Below the pieces are notes generated by a model, which saw only the letters and a list, made by a program, of their open reading frames with translations, ran no database searches and had not been told where the DNA came from. 64,000 nucleotides of DNA from Arthrobacter sp. fls2-241-R2A-200. GTDB lineage: Bacteria; Actinomycetota; Actinomycetes; Actinomycetales; Micrococcaceae. Shown piece by piece: positions 10,898 to 20,567 of this stretch. The stretch is taken from positions 124,001 to 188,000 of the forward strand of contig NZ_JARVRJ010000005.1 in assembly GCF_030209745.1 (NCBI RefSeq), written 5' to 3'. The translations under genes were made by a program, and so were the position numbers. The stretch's first letter is position 1. Each line of letters begins with the position of its first letter.

Positions 10898-11600
10898 CGT
10901 TGTGCACCTCGCTCAAGGCCGCCACTCGGACAGCGTCCAATTCTTCGATGGCTCGCCGCAGTTCCAGCGCCGTGTCGACGACGGCGACCGCTCCGGCTTC
11001 CACAAGTTCACCATCGGGGGCGAACCCCCAGCTCACACCGATGCAATCCAAGCCGTTCGCCATCGCTCCTGCGACGTCCTGGTGCCGGTCCCCCACCATC
11101 ACAGCTGTTTGGGGGTTGAGGCCCGCCAATGCTGCGGCAACTATCTCGACCTTGCCTGGCGCCGAATTGGCGGCCACGGACTCGTCATCCGCGGCGCCTT
11201 GGATTGTCACGAAGAAGCGGGCAATTCCGTGGTGCTCCAGGACGAGCCGGGCCAGTGCTTGTGGCTTTTGGGTGGCTACGGCCACCGGACGTCCAGCGCG
11301 TGCAAAGGACTCAAGGAGGTCGTATACCCCGGGGTACAGCGTGCTCTGGGGTATTCCGTACTGCCTGTAGTGGACCCGATAGCGCGCGATGATCTCATCC
11401 ACTAATTCGACGGGCACATTGGCCAGATGGAGCAAGGAATCGCTCAGTTTCGGTCCCACCATGGAATTCAAAACGGATTGCTGCGGAACCGGTAGGCCCA
11501 GCTCTTCGAGGGCCGCCGCTATTCCTCCCGTAATACCGCCGGCTGGATCGACGAGGGTGCCGTCCAGATCGAATATTACGGGCACCATTGTTTGAGTCAC
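10884..11600 (-). CDS. HAD-family hydrolase, phosphoglycolate phosphatase-like
   Basis: A 238-residue HAD hydrolase with the nucleophile motif FDLDGTLVDP (D11, D13), a helical cap of subfamily I, the lysine-containing segment KVEIVAAAL, and the acidic motif MVGDRHQDVAGA near the C-terminus. Similar proteins are named phosphoglycolate phosphatase or PpaX-like; the true substrate is not evident. It overlaps plsC by 14 bases, which suggests a role in phospholipid precursor or phosphate-ester metabolism, though this is inference from position only. Confidence 0.85.
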   Translation of the reverse strand: MTQTMVPVIFDLDGTLVDPAGGITGGIAAALEELGLPVPQQSVLNSMVGPKLSDSLLHLANVPVELVDEIIARYRVHYRQYGIPQSTLYPGVYDLLESFARAGRPVAVATQKPQALARLVLEHHGIARFFVTIQGAADDESVAANSAPGKVEIVAAALAGLNPQTAVMVGDRHQDVAGAMANGLDCIGVSWGFAPDGELVEAGAVAVVDTALELRRAIEELDAVRVAALSEVHNDGSL

Positions 11601-11618
11601 CGGCTTAGTTTCTCACGA

Positions 11619-11651
11619 GTAGCGGCATGCTTGAAACTCGCATGCCGCTAC
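11619..11651. terminator. Perfect 12-bp hairpin downstream of uvrA
   Basis: GTAGCGGCATGC (11619-11630) pairs with 11640-11651 around a 9-base loop. It lies 61 bases past the uvrA stop on the minus strand and upstream of the HAD gene. There is no T-run, so it may act as an RNA-stabilising or weak termination structure rather than a classical terminator. Confidence 0.55.
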
Positions 11652-11711
11652 CGGAATACTTCGGTCTCCGCAGATATTCCTTTGGCGAAAAACAGGGGCA
11701 GCGTTTTGTTC

Positions 11712-14639
11712 TTATCCCAGAATTTCGGCCAAGAACGCAGCCGTGTGGCTATCTGCTGACTTTGCTACTTGTTCCGGGGTGCCGGTTGCGACAATTTTGC
11801 CACCGCCCGAACCGCCGTTAGGTCCCAGATCCACGATCCAGTCGGCGGACTTGATCACGTCCAGGTTGTGTTCAATGGTGATGACCGTGTTGCCCTTGTC
11901 CACCAAGCCTTGGAGAACCATCAGCAACTTCCGGATGTCCTCAAAGTGCAGGCCGGTTGTGGGCTCATCCAAAACGTAGATGCTGCGACCATTGGAGCGC
12001 TTCTGAAGTTCCGCAGCGAGCTTGACGCGCTGCGCCTCGCCGCCGGAGAGGGTGGTAGCGGGCTGCCCAAGCCGGACGTAACCCAGGCCCACGTCCACCA
12101 ACGTCTTCAAGTGCCGGGCAATCGGAGTGAACGCTGCAAAGAACTCAGCGCCTTCTTCGATGGGCATGTTGAGGACGTCCGCAATGGTCTTCCCCTTGTA
12201 ATGAACCTCAAGGGTCTCCCGGTTGTACCGGGCCCCGTGGCACACTTCACAGGGGACGTAGACATCGGGGAGGAAGTTCATCTCGATCTTCAGCGTGCCG
12301 TCGCCCGAACAGGCCTCACAGCGTCCGCCCTTGACGTTGAAGGAGAAGCGACCGGGCAAGTATCCCCGGACCTTCGCCTCTGTGGTCTCAGCAAACAGTT
12401 TGCGGATGTTGTCAAAGACTCCCGTGTACGTGGCCGGGTTGGACCGTGGGGTACGTCCAATGGGGCTTTGGTCGACGTGCACTACTTTGTCCAGGTGTTC
12501 GAGGCCGGCAACGCTCCGGTGGCGGCCCGCTACCTGCTTGGCACCGTTGAGCTTATTGGCGAGAACCTTGTACAGGATTTCATTGACCAACGTGGACTTA
12601 CCGGAGCCACTGACTCCTGTCACGGCGGTGAAGAGCCCCAGCGGGAACGTGGCATCAACGTTGTCGAGGTTGTTCTCCTTGGCCCCGATCACCTTCAACT
12701 CACGCTTTTTGTCGTATTTGCGACGCTTGGCGGGAATCTCGATTCGACGCCGGCCGGACAGGTAGTCACCCGTCAAGGACTCCGTGTTGGCCAGGAGGTC
12801 CTTGTAGGTGCCTGAGTGCACTACTTGACCACCGTGCTCACCGGCGCCGGGGCCGATGTCAACGATCCAGTCCGCCTCGTGGATGGTGTCTTCATCGTGC
12901 TCGACAACAATCAGCGTATTGCCGAGGTCCCGGAGCCTGGTCAAGGTTTCGATCAACCGACGGTTGTCGCGCTGATGCAACCCGATGGACGGTTCGTCCA
13001 GGACGTAGAGGACACCCACAAGTCCAGACCCGATCTGGGTAGCCAACCGGATGCGCTGTGCCTCACCGCCGGATAAGGTTCCCGATGACCGTTCAAGGTT
13101 CAGGTACTCCAAACCGACGTCGAGAAGGAAGGTAAGCCGCGCTTGAATTTCCTTCAGGACTTGGTTGGCAATCTGGGCCTCTCTGTCCGTAAGTGTCAAG
13201 CCGCCCAGGAAAGCCGCACAATCCCGCATAGGCAATGCTGCGACCTCAGCGATGGACTTGCCGTTGATGAGCACTGACAACGACGCCGGGTTGAGGCGCG
13301 CGCCGTTGCATGCGGGGCACGGTACCTGCCGCATGTATTCTTCGTAGCGGTCCCGGGCCCAGTCCGAATCGGTTTCGCCGTGCTTCCTGTGCACGTACTG
13401 GATGGCGCCTTCGAATCCGGTGCTGTATTTACGTTCGCGGCCAAAACGGTTCTTGTACTGGACAACAACCTTGTGGTCCTTGCCGTGAAGAACCGTGTTC
13501 CGCACATCCTTGGAGAGCTTCTCCCACGGGGTCTTCATGGAAAAGCCGAGCTCGTGGGACAGCCCTTCCAGGAGCCTGGTCCAGTATTCGGTGGTGGCTG
13601 TTCCGAGCGCCCATGGCGCAATGGCGCCCCTCCCGAGTGAAAGCTCAGGGTTGGGGATAATCAGTTCCTCGTCCACTTCCAGCTTGGTCCCGATGCCACT
13701 GCACGCCGAACAAGCGCCGAAGGGATTGTTGAATGAGAAGGAGCGGGGCTCGATTTCGTCAATGGCCAACGGGTGTTCGTTAGGGCACGCCAGGTTTTCC
13801 GAGAAGGCCCTGATACGGGCGGGGTCATCGGCGTCGACATCAACGAATTCAACCAGGACGCGGCCTTCTGCCAGGCCCAGTGCTGTTTCCACGGAATCCG
13901 TGAGCCGCTGGCTGATTCCCTCCTTGACCACCAAGCGGTCCACCACAACCTCGATGGTGTGCTTGAACTGCTTTCCGAGCTTGGGAGCATCATTGAGTTG
14001 GATAAGCTCCCCATCCACGCGGGCGCGGGAGTACCCCTTGGCCGTCAGCTCCTTGAAGAGCTCAACGAATTCGCCCTTGCGCCCACGAACCACCGGCGCC
14101 AGCACCTGGAAACGCGTGCCCGTCTCCAGTTCCAGGAGTTGGTCGACGATCTGCTGCGGAGTTTGCTTGCTGATGGGCTCGCCACACACGGGGCAGTGCG
14201 GGCGGCCGACGCGGGCCCAGAGCAACCGCATGTAGTCGTAGATCTCCGTGATTGTCCCCACCGTGGAGCGGGGGTTCTTGCTCGTTGACTTCTGGTCGAT
14301 CGACACAGCGGGCGACAGGCCTTCGATGAAATCGACGTCCGGTTTGTCTACCTGGCCCAGGAACTGGCGCGCGTAGGCGGACAGGGACTCGACGTACCGG
14401 CGCTGCCCTTCAGCAAAGATCGTGTCGAACGCCAAGGAAGATTTACCTGAACCGGAGAGGCCCGTAAACACGATCATGGCGTCCCGGGGCAGATCCAGAT
14501 CCACATTGCGCAGGTTGTGTTCCCGAGCACCCTTGACCACCAAGCGGGACAGGTCCGGCCGGGAGGGCTTGGTTTCGGCAACAACGGAAACGCTGGTGAG
14601 GGATTCGAGGGCTGTATCGTCAGCTAAGGCTTTGGGCAC
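11712..14639 (-). CDS. uvrA: Excinuclease ABC subunit A
   Basis: Damage-recognition ATPase of nucleotide excision repair; dimerises and loads UvrB. The 975-residue protein carries two ABC ATPase modules: Walker [10 protein letters not shown] near residue 63 and GVSGSGKST near residue 665, with signature motifs [11 protein letters not shown] and [11 protein letters not shown]. Zinc-binding cysteine pairs are visible in CPVCGEP and in [18 protein letters not shown]. About 28 residues precede the family's conserved start ([12 protein letters not shown]), a short extension common in Micrococcaceae. A candidate LexA operator lies just upstream, and it is transcribed alone. Confidence 0.98.
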   Translation of the reverse strand: MPKALADDTALESLTSVSVVAETKPSRPDLSRLVVKGAREHNLRNVDLDLPRDAMIVFTGLSGSGKSSLAFDTIFAEGQRRYVESLSAYARQFLGQVDKPDVDFIEGLSPAVSIDQKSTSKNPRSTVGTITEIYDYMRLLWARVGRPHCPVCGEPISKQTPQQIVDQLLELETGTRFQVLAPVVRGRKGEFVELFKELTAKGYSRARVDGELIQLNDAPKLGKQFKHTIEVVVDRLVVKEGISQRLTDSVETALGLAEGRVLVEFVDVDADDPARIRAFSENLACPNEHPLAIDEIEPRSFSFNNPFGACSACSGIGTKLEVDEELIIPNPELSLGRGAIAPWALGTATTEYWTRLLEGLSHELGFSMKTPWEKLSKDVRNTVLHGKDHKVVVQYKNRFGRERKYSTGFEGAIQYVHRKHGETDSDWARDRYEEYMRQVPCPACNGARLNPASLSVLINGKSIAEVAALPMRDCAAFLGGLTLTDREAQIANQVLKEIQARLTFLLDVGLEYLNLERSSGTLSGGEAQRIRLATQIGSGLVGVLYVLDEPSIGLHQRDNRRLIETLTRLRDLGNTLIVVEHDEDTIHEADWIVDIGPGAGEHGGQVVHSGTYKDLLANTESLTGDYLSGRRRIEIPAKRRKYDKKRELKVIGAKENNLDNVDATFPLGLFTAVTGVSGSGKSTLVNEILYKVLANKLNGAKQVAGRHRSVAGLEHLDKVVHVDQSPIGRTPRSNPATYTGVFDNIRKLFAETTEAKVRGYLPGRFSFNVKGGRCEACSGDGTLKIEMNFLPDVYVPCEVCHGARYNRETLEVHYKGKTIADVLNMPIEEGAEFFAAFTPIARHLKTLVDVGLGYVRLGQPATTLSGGEAQRVKLAAELQKRSNGRSIYVLDEPTTGLHFEDIRKLLMVLQGLVDKGNTVITIEHNLDVIKSADWIVDLGPNGGSGGGKIVATGTPEQVAKSADSHTAAFLAEILG

Positions 14640-14652
14640 CTACCAATGCTAA

Positions 14653-14668
14653 TCGAAAACTTCTTCGA
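14653..14668. promoter_or_regulatory. Candidate LexA (SOS) box upstream of uvrA
   Basis: TCGAAAACTTCTTCGA has perfect 5-bp outer arms of the actinobacterial LexA site (consensus TCGAACnnnnGTTCGA), with deviations at the inner C and G. It is 14 bases upstream of the uvrA start, where a repressor would block transcription. uvrA is a LexA target in related bacteria. Confidence 0.6.
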
Positions 14669-14724
14669 ATTTCCATGTCGTTCCTCACACGCTACTGGCG
14701 GGTACGGGTCCGCATCGGCCGGGA

Positions 14725-15105
14725 TCAGTCCGCATCGTAGGCGGCTGCCAGGAGTTGGACTGCTTCGGCAAAGGAGGCACCTTGGGCTTTGGACGCCGCA
14801 GCGTATTCAGCGGCAACACTTGCCAGCGCGCCCCAACGGTCATCCCTCGGGCACACGATGGTTCCATTGCGGCCCCGGGTAGCGACGACGCCGGCAGCCT
14901 CCAATTCCTTGTAGGCGCGGGCAACCGTATGCGGCGCCACGTCCAACGCGCCGGCGAGGTTCCGCACCGGAGGCAGTTTGGCGCCGACGGCAAGCACCCC
15001 GGAGTCGACCAGCTCGATAATGCGAAGCCTCAGTTGGTCAAAGAGGGCGACCGCACTGCTGGAGTTTGGGCGCCATGTGCCCGGGAAATCGTCCGCCGGG
15101 CTCAT
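14725..15105 (-). CDS. GntR-family transcriptional regulator (YtrA-like)
   Basis: A 126-residue DNA-binding protein with a winged helix-turn-helix at residues 20-90 (LFDQLRLRIIELVDSGVL, then KLPPVRNLAGALDVAPHTVARAYKELE, the typical GntR recognition helix). Only about 35 residues follow, too few for the large FadR/HutC effector domains, so it fits the short YtrA-like group that often controls ABC transporters. No transporter is adjacent; the neighbours are uvrA downstream and a methyltransferase upstream, so the target is unclear. ATG start at 15105. Confidence 0.85.
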   Translation of the reverse strand: MSPADDFPGTWRPNSSSAVALFDQLRLRIIELVDSGVLAVGAKLPPVRNLAGALDVAPHTVARAYKELEAAGVVATRGRNGTIVCPRDDRWGALASVAAEYAAASKAQGASFAEAVQLLAAAYDAD

Positions 15106-15244
15106 CGCGGGCCCCGGCCCGGCCTTGACGCGGACCCGCCCTGCGGCGGCACGAAACTACCTTCATCCATGCCAAGAATTAGACCAGCGACGGCGGCCCG
15201 GGACAAGACGGCGGTCTGGAACAAGGGTCTACCACCCGACATGC

Positions 15245-16024
15245 TCATGAGCCCTTACGGGCCACTGCGAAGATGCGCCGGAACGGGAACACCGTTCCGT
15301 GCGCTGTGGCCGGGTACGCATCCCGGAGCAGCTCTGAGTATTCCTGTTCGAACTCTGCGGCTTCCTCCCCCGTCAAGGCAGCGAGGACAGGCCGCAGCCC
15401 AGTCCCCCGCACCCATTCAAGGACGGGGTTCTCCCCGGGCAACAGTTGCTGGTAGGTGGTTTCCCAAGCGTCAGCCTCGCATCCGGCGTCGAGCATGATG
15501 CCAAGGTAATCGGACGGGGCGGCAACAGCGCCATCGTGCCTCAGCACCCCACCCAAGCGTGTTCGCCATCGGGCGGACTCGGCGAGCCGCCGCATCAAGA
15601 CATGCGATGGGGAGGTGAAATTGCCCGGCACCTGAAGGGCGAACCAAGCGCCTGGCTTCAGCGCCTGCAACCAGTCCGCCAGCATCTTTTCGTGTCCCGG
15701 TACCCACTGGAGCGCGGCGTTGGTCACCACCACGTCGGTCTCTGCATCGGGCTCCCACTCCGAGATATCACCCAGTTGAAATTCCACGTAGCGGGTCACG
15801 GCCGCATCGGCCCGGGCCTTGGAAAGCATCTCCTCCGAGGAATCCACCCCGACAATCCGGGCATCCGGCCAGCGGGCAGCCAAAGTGGCAGTCAGGTGGC
15901 CGGTACCGCATCCGAGGTCCACCACCGTGTGCGGCCGGTCCGCCCCTACCCGGGCAAGGAGGTCATGGAACGGCCGGTCCCGATGATCGCCGAACTGCCT
16001 GTAAACGGCCGGATCCCATTTCAC
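15245..16024 (-). CDS. tam: Trans-aconitate 2-methyltransferase
   Basis: SAM-dependent methyltransferase that esterifies trans-aconitate, an inhibitory by-product of the citric acid cycle. The 259-residue protein has motif I VVDLGCGTGHLTATLAARWP near residue 35 and the following acidic residue in IVGVDSSEEML; the phrase TNAALQWVPGHEKML is characteristic of the Tam group. GTG start at 16024 with GAGGGGG upstream. It stands alone, divergent from the helicase gene at 16095. The 139 bp before the GntR gene contain no gene that I can see. Confidence 0.88.
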   Translation of the reverse strand: MKWDPAVYRQFGDHRDRPFHDLLARVGADRPHTVVDLGCGTGHLTATLAARWPDARIVGVDSSEEMLSKARADAAVTRYVEFQLGDISEWEPDAETDVVVTNAALQWVPGHEKMLADWLQALKPGAWFALQVPGNFTSPSHVLMRRLAESARWRTRLGGVLRHDGAVAAPSDYLGIMLDAGCEADAWETTYQQLLPGENPVLEWVRGTGLRPVLAALTGEEAAEFEQEYSELLRDAYPATAHGTVFPFRRIFAVARKGS

Positions 16025-16094
16025 GAAAAGCCCCCTCGCTCACCCATCACTCTTGGGCTGAGCCTAAACCGTGCGGGCACTAAGCTGGAAACCA

Positions 16095-18629
16095 ATGAAA
16101 CTTCTTGAGCAGCTTCCCGGTTCCGCCGATGCCGATTCCCTTGGGCCCGACGAGATATACACGCGTTTTGTGGAATGGACCGAAAGCCGGGGGCTGCAGC
16201 TTTACCCAGCCCAGGACGAGGCCATCATGGAGCTTGCCTCAGGTGCCAACGTCATCCTCGCCACCCCCACCGGCTCGGGTAAATCCCTGGTAGCTATAGC
16301 CGCCCACTTCGAAGCAATGTCCCGCGGCCGTCGCAGCTACTACACCGCACCGATCAAGGCATTGGTATCGGAAAAGTTCTTTGCCCTCTGCGAGATTTTT
16401 GGGGCGGAAAACGTTGGCATGATTACGGGAGACTCAGGGGTTAACCAAGACGCGCCCATCATCTGTTGCACGGCCGAGATCCTGGCCAATATTGCCTTGC
16501 GCGAGGGCGCTGCAGCGGAACTGGGCGTTGTGATCATGGACGAATTCCATTTCTACTCTGATCCGCAGCGCGGCTGGGCGTGGCAAGTACCGCTGCTGGA
16601 ACTGCCACAGGCCCAATTCCTGTTAATGTCCGCCACCCTCGGGGACGTATCCCGGTTCGAAGCAGGACTGTCCGAGCTCACGGGGCGCGCAACAACTACT
16701 GTCAGCTCAGCTGAACGACCCATTCCGCTCCATTACTACTACCACCTGACCCCGGTCCACGAGACGTTGGAAGAACTTCTCGCCACCAAGCAGGTGCCGG
16801 TCTATGTGGTGCATTTCAGTCAGGCCGAAGCGATCGAGCGCGCCCAGAACCTGATGAGCATCAATATGTGCAGCCGGGACGAAAAGGACCGGATCGCCGA
16901 GCTCATCGCGGGTTTCCGCTTCGCCGCCGGGTTCGGCAAGACCCTCAACAGGCTGGTCCGGCACGGCATAGGCGTGCATCACGCCGGCATGCTGCCGAAG
17001 TACCGGCGCTTGGTGGAACAGCTTGCACAGGCCGGCCTCCTGAAAGTGATTTGCGGTACCGACACTTTGGGTGTGGGCATCAACGTCCCCATCCGAACCG
17101 TGCTGCTCACGGCATTGAGCAAGTACGACGGCGTACGCACCCGGGTGCTCAACTCCCGTGAGTTCCACCAAATTGCCGGCCGTGCCGGCAGGGCGGGTTA
17201 CGACACCGCGGGCACGGTGGTGGTGCAGGCGCCGGAGCACGTGGTGGAAAACACCAAAGCCATAGCCAAGGCCACTGCCAAGTTCGGCGATGACCAGAAG
17301 AAGCTCCGGCAAGTGGTCAAGAAGAAGCCGCCAGAGGGCTTTGTGTCCTGGGGCGAACCTACGTTTAAGAGACTGGTGGAGTCCGTCCCGGATCCCCTCA
17401 CCTCCAGCTTCTCCGTTTCCCACGCCATGCTGCTGAACCTCACGGAACGGCCCGGAGACCCCTTCCACGCAGCGCGCCGCTTGCTCACTGAAAACCATGA
17501 AAGCCGTCCGGCCCAGTTGAAGCTGATGAAGAAGGCACTCGGAATCTACCGGGAACTCCTGGCCGCGGGGGTTGTGGAACGCATCCCGGACGATGAGCGC
17601 GACGCCGAGGGCCGGTCTGTGCGGCTGACAGTGCACCTGCAAGCAAACTTCGCCCTCAACCAGCCCCTTTCGCCTTTCGCTTTGGCCGCGCTCGAGCTCT
17701 TGGACCCGGAGTCGCCGTCGTATGCCCTTGACGTTGTTTCGGTCATCGAATCCACACTGGAAAAGCCACGTCAGATACTCTCGGCCCAACAGAAGAAAGC
17801 ACGCGGCGAGGCCGTGGCGGCAATGAAGGCCGAGGGTATGGAGTACGACCAACGCATGGCCCTGCTGGACGAGGTCACCTACCCCATGCCCTTGGCGGAG
17901 ATACTCGGCGAGGCGTTCGAGGTCTACCGGAAAGCCGCGCCTTGGGTGGGAGACTTCGAGCTGGCACCGAAATCGATCATCCGGGATATGTACGAGCGCG
18001 CCATGAACTTCGGCGAGTTTGTCCAGTTTTACGGCCTGGCCCGCTCCGAGGGCATCGTGTTGCGATACCTCGCTGACGGCTACCGCGCCCTCAGGCAGAC
18101 CGTCCCCCAAGACTTGCTCCGCGAGGACCTTGAGGACCTTATTGCATGGCTGGGTGAACTGGTGCGCCAAGTGGACTCCAGCCTGTTGGACGAATGGGAA
18201 GAGCTCACTTCCGGCCTCACCCCCACTCCGCACGATGCTCCGCCGCCGCTGCCGCCGTCCCTGACGTCCAATGCCCGGGCATTCCGGGTGATGGTCAGGA
18301 ACGAAATGTTCCGCAGGGTGGAGCTCTTCGCGGACGAGGATTCGGCCGCCTTGGGTGAACTGGATGCCGAGGCCGGCTGGGACGCCGAGCGTTGGGAAGA
18401 AGTCCTGGACGACTATTTCGACGAACACGACGACATTGGCACCGGTCCCGATGCCCGGGGGCCCGGGCTCCTGATCATCACCGAAGAACCCGGCATCTGG
18501 AAGGTCCGCCAAATCTTCGACGACCCAGCCCACAACCATGACTGGGGAATCTCCGCGGAAATCGACCTGGCTGCCTCCGATGAAACCGGAACGGCAGCAG
18601 TCCGCGTCACGGACGTGAACAGGCTCTAG
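16095..18629 (+). CDS. SKI2-like DEAD/DEAH-box helicase with DUF3516 C-terminal domain
   Basis: A superfamily 2 helicase of 844 residues. Walker A ATPTGSGKS lies near residue 65, the DEFH box in VIMDEFHFYSDPQRG near 155, motif III SATLGD near 185, and motif VI QIAGRAGRAGYDTAG near 365. The C-terminal 450 residues, including KKPPEGFVSWGEPTFKRL, correspond to a domain of unknown function found in actinobacterial proteins of this type. It is probably an RNA helicase acting on structured or decaying RNA, by analogy with Ski2; direct evidence is lacking. Start ATG 16095 has GGAA upstream and a TAAGCT -10-like element at 16081. The next gene begins 10 bases after its stop. Confidence 0.88.
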   Translation: MKLLEQLPGSADADSLGPDEIYTRFVEWTESRGLQLYPAQDEAIMELASGANVILATPTGSGKSLVAIAAHFEAMSRGRRSYYTAPIKALVSEKFFALCEIFGAENVGMITGDSGVNQDAPIICCTAEILANIALREGAAAELGVVIMDEFHFYSDPQRGWAWQVPLLELPQAQFLLMSATLGDVSRFEAGLSELTGRATTTVSSAERPIPLHYYYHLTPVHETLEELLATKQVPVYVVHFSQAEAIERAQNLMSINMCSRDEKDRIAELIAGFRFAAGFGKTLNRLVRHGIGVHHAGMLPKYRRLVEQLAQAGLLKVICGTDTLGVGINVPIRTVLLTALSKYDGVRTRVLNSREFHQIAGRAGRAGYDTAGTVVVQAPEHVVENTKAIAKATAKFGDDQKKLRQVVKKKPPEGFVSWGEPTFKRLVESVPDPLTSSFSVSHAMLLNLTERPGDPFHAARRLLTENHESRPAQLKLMKKALGIYRELLAAGVVERIPDDERDAEGRSVRLTVHLQANFALNQPLSPFALAALELLDPESPSYALDVVSVIESTLEKPRQILSAQQKKARGEAVAAMKAEGMEYDQRMALLDEVTYPMPLAEILGEAFEVYRKAAPWVGDFELAPKSIIRDMYERAMNFGEFVQFYGLARSEGIVLRYLADGYRALRQTVPQDLLREDLEDLIAWLGELVRQVDSSLLDEWEELTSGLTPTPHDAPPPLPPSLTSNARAFRVMVRNEMFRRVELFADEDSAALGELDAEAGWDAERWEEVLDDYFDEHDDIGTGPDARGPGLLIITEEPGIWKVRQIFDDPAHNHDWGISAEIDLAASDETGTAAVRVTDVNRL

Positions 18630-18639
18630 GACCAGAGCT

Positions 18640-20010
18640 GTGGCTTCAGTTCCGGACCTCACCGCCAGTCTCCGCCAGTTGGCTGCCCTTGATGGGCAGC
18701 CACCGGCGCCGGTTGCAGGTCCGCGACGCTGGTGGGATGGACCGCTCGACGTCGAAGGTCTTGCCTTGGGTGCCGTGCAGGCCACCGCAACCGCACTGGA
18801 CGCCCTGACCGGCGCGGCGGAAAGGTACACGGTCTCGTCCTCTGCGGCCTCGGCTGCCTTCAATTCGCTGGCACACCTGCGAGTTGACGGGCGAGAGCCA
18901 CAGAGCTTTGGACCCATGTCAGGATTCCGGCAAACCTTAGACGGCTGGATCCGGCTCCATGCCAATTACCCGCACCACGCCGCCGCCTTGATGGCCGCAG
19001 TTGGTGCCTCGGACCCTGAAGGTGTGGTGCGCGCCCTGCTGTCCCAGGCAGCGGTGGATGCAGAGCACGCCATTGTGGCGGCCGGTGGTGTAGCCGCTGC
19101 TGTACGGACACGCAGGGAATGGCTCATGAGCCCGATGTACCAAGCGGCACGCTCCGGGCCCTGGATCAGTTTCATCCCTCCACCGAAATCCGGGGAGCAT
19201 CGCCCGTCGTCGTGGCTTCCGTCAACAGACCCCATGACACCGCTGGCGCACCTCAAAGTCTTGGACTTGACCCGGGTCATCGCCGGCCCCACGGCTACCC
19301 GCGTCCTTGCTGCATTGGGCGCAGACGTCCTCCGCATCGATCCCCCCTCCATCCCTGAACTGCCTGATGCGTTCATTGATTCAGGATTCAACAAGCGCAG
19401 CACGGTGGCTGACTTCCGCGACGATCGCGTTGTGGAACGGGTGCAGGCACTTGTGGCCTCTGCCGACGTCGTGGTGAGCGGATATCGCGATGGCGCATTG
19501 CAGCGTTTCGGATTGGACCCGGACTCCCTGATGTCCCGGAACCACGGAACCGTGGTTGCGACATTGAGCGCCTGGGGCCGTGGTGGCCCATGGGACGGAC
19601 GCCGTGGTTTTGACAGCCTGGTGCAGGCGGCCTGCGGAATCGCGGCCCAGTACGGAACGGAAGCTAAAAACGGCTGGAGGCCCGGAGCGCTGCCCGTCCA
19701 AGCCCTTGACCACGCCACGGGCTACGGCTTGGCCGCTGCGGTGCTGGCTCTGTTGGCGGAAAGGCTCGTCACTGGGGTGGGGGGCGCTGCTCGACTGTCG
19801 TTGGCGCGCACAGCCGAGGAACTCTATCGCCTGACACCGGCCAATTGTTCCGTCCCGGCTGAAAGTATGCCTGAGCCGGAGTACCACTTCCTGGATAGCC
19901 ACTACGGCCGTCTACGCTTCGTCGGGCCTCCCCTTCTTGTCGACGGCGTCCAGCTCGCCTTCACTAAACCGCCGGTCAGCTACGGTTCGTCCGCGCTTGC
20001 TTGGTGGTGA
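18640..20010 (+). CDS. CoA-transferase family III (CaiB/BaiF)-like protein
   Basis: A 456-residue protein. Residues 205-400 match the CaiB/BaiF CoA-transferase family: HLKVLDLTRVIAGPTATRVLAALGADVLRIDPP, and later TVVATLSAWGRGGPWDGRRGFDSLVQAACGIA. The first 200 residues do not resemble the canonical N-terminal region, and the segment after the conserved block is short. It may therefore be a divergent member or the outcome of a fusion; substrate and even activity are uncertain. GTG start at 18640, 10 bases behind the helicase gene, so it is probably cotranscribed with it. Confidence 0.75.
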   Translation: MASVPDLTASLRQLAALDGQPPAPVAGPRRWWDGPLDVEGLALGAVQATATALDALTGAAERYTVSSSAASAAFNSLAHLRVDGREPQSFGPMSGFRQTLDGWIRLHANYPHHAAALMAAVGASDPEGVVRALLSQAAVDAEHAIVAAGGVAAAVRTRREWLMSPMYQAARSGPWISFIPPPKSGEHRPSSWLPSTDPMTPLAHLKVLDLTRVIAGPTATRVLAALGADVLRIDPPSIPELPDAFIDSGFNKRSTVADFRDDRVVERVQALVASADVVVSGYRDGALQRFGLDPDSLMSRNHGTVVATLSAWGRGGPWDGRRGFDSLVQAACGIAAQYGTEAKNGWRPGALPVQALDHATGYGLAAAVLALLAERLVTGVGGAARLSLARTAEELYRLTPANCSVPAESMPEPEYHFLDSHYGRLRFVGPPLLVDGVQLAFTKPPVSYGSSALAWW

Positions 20011-20054
20011 GTTGCGCCGGCTTGCCCTTCGGCTTGCCCTAGTAAGCTCGGTGC

Positions 20055-20567
20055 ATGAGTGTAATCCGTCCTGCAACCGTTGAAGACATCCCCGCGATCC
20101 TGCGCATGATCCATGATCTGGCGATCTATGAAAAGGAACCGGACGCGGTAAAAAACACCCCTGCCATGCTCACGGACGCACTTTTCGGTGAGAACCCCCG
20201 GGTGTATGCCACCATGGCCGAGAACTCGGCCGGGACCGTTCAGGGCTTCGCCCTGTGGTTCCTGAATTACTCCACCTGGGAGGGAGTTCACGGCATCTAC
20301 CTCGAGGACCTCTATGTGGAGCCGGATGCGCGAGGGGAAGGACACGGCAAGGCCCTGCTCCAGCACTTGGCCGCCACCGCCGTCGAACGCGGTTATGCAC
20401 GCGTCGAGTGGAGCGTACTTAAGTGGAACGAGCCTTCCATCAACTTCTACAAGAACCTCGGCGCGTACTCCATGGATGAGTGGTCCACTTTCCGGCTGAC
20501 CGGTGAAGCGCTGGCATCCTACGGCGCGTCCGCGGCCCAGACCTCCGCGGCCCTCGCTCGTGGCTGA
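20055..20567 (+). CDS. GNAT-family N-acetyltransferase
   Basis: A 170-residue acetyltransferase. The acetyl-CoA motif is VEPDARGEGHGKALLQHLAA (about residues 92-111), preceded by the beta strand GIYLEDLYV and followed by VEWSVLKWNEPSINFYKNLGA, which is the pattern of diamine N-acetyltransferase-like (SSAT-type) proteins. The start ATG 20055 stands exactly 7 bases beyond a TAAGCT -10-like element (20043-20048), suggesting a leaderless transcript. Its last 8 bases overlap the next gene. Substrate not determinable; a polyamine or thialysine amine is the best guess from the SSAT-like pattern. Confidence 0.88.
   Translation: MSVIRPATVEDIPAILRMIHDLAIYEKEPDAVKNTPAMLTDALFGENPRVYATMAENSAGTVQGFALWFLNYSTWEGVHGIYLEDLYVEPDARGEGHGKALLQHLAATAVERGYARVEWSVLKWNEPSINFYKNLGAYSMDEWSTFRLTGEALASYGASAAQTSAALARG

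Noticed and set aside
16707..18965. A 752-codon open frame on the minus strand across the helicase gene
   Set aside because: The plus strand carries all helicase motifs in order; the antisense product shows no recognisable domain and crosses into the next gene.
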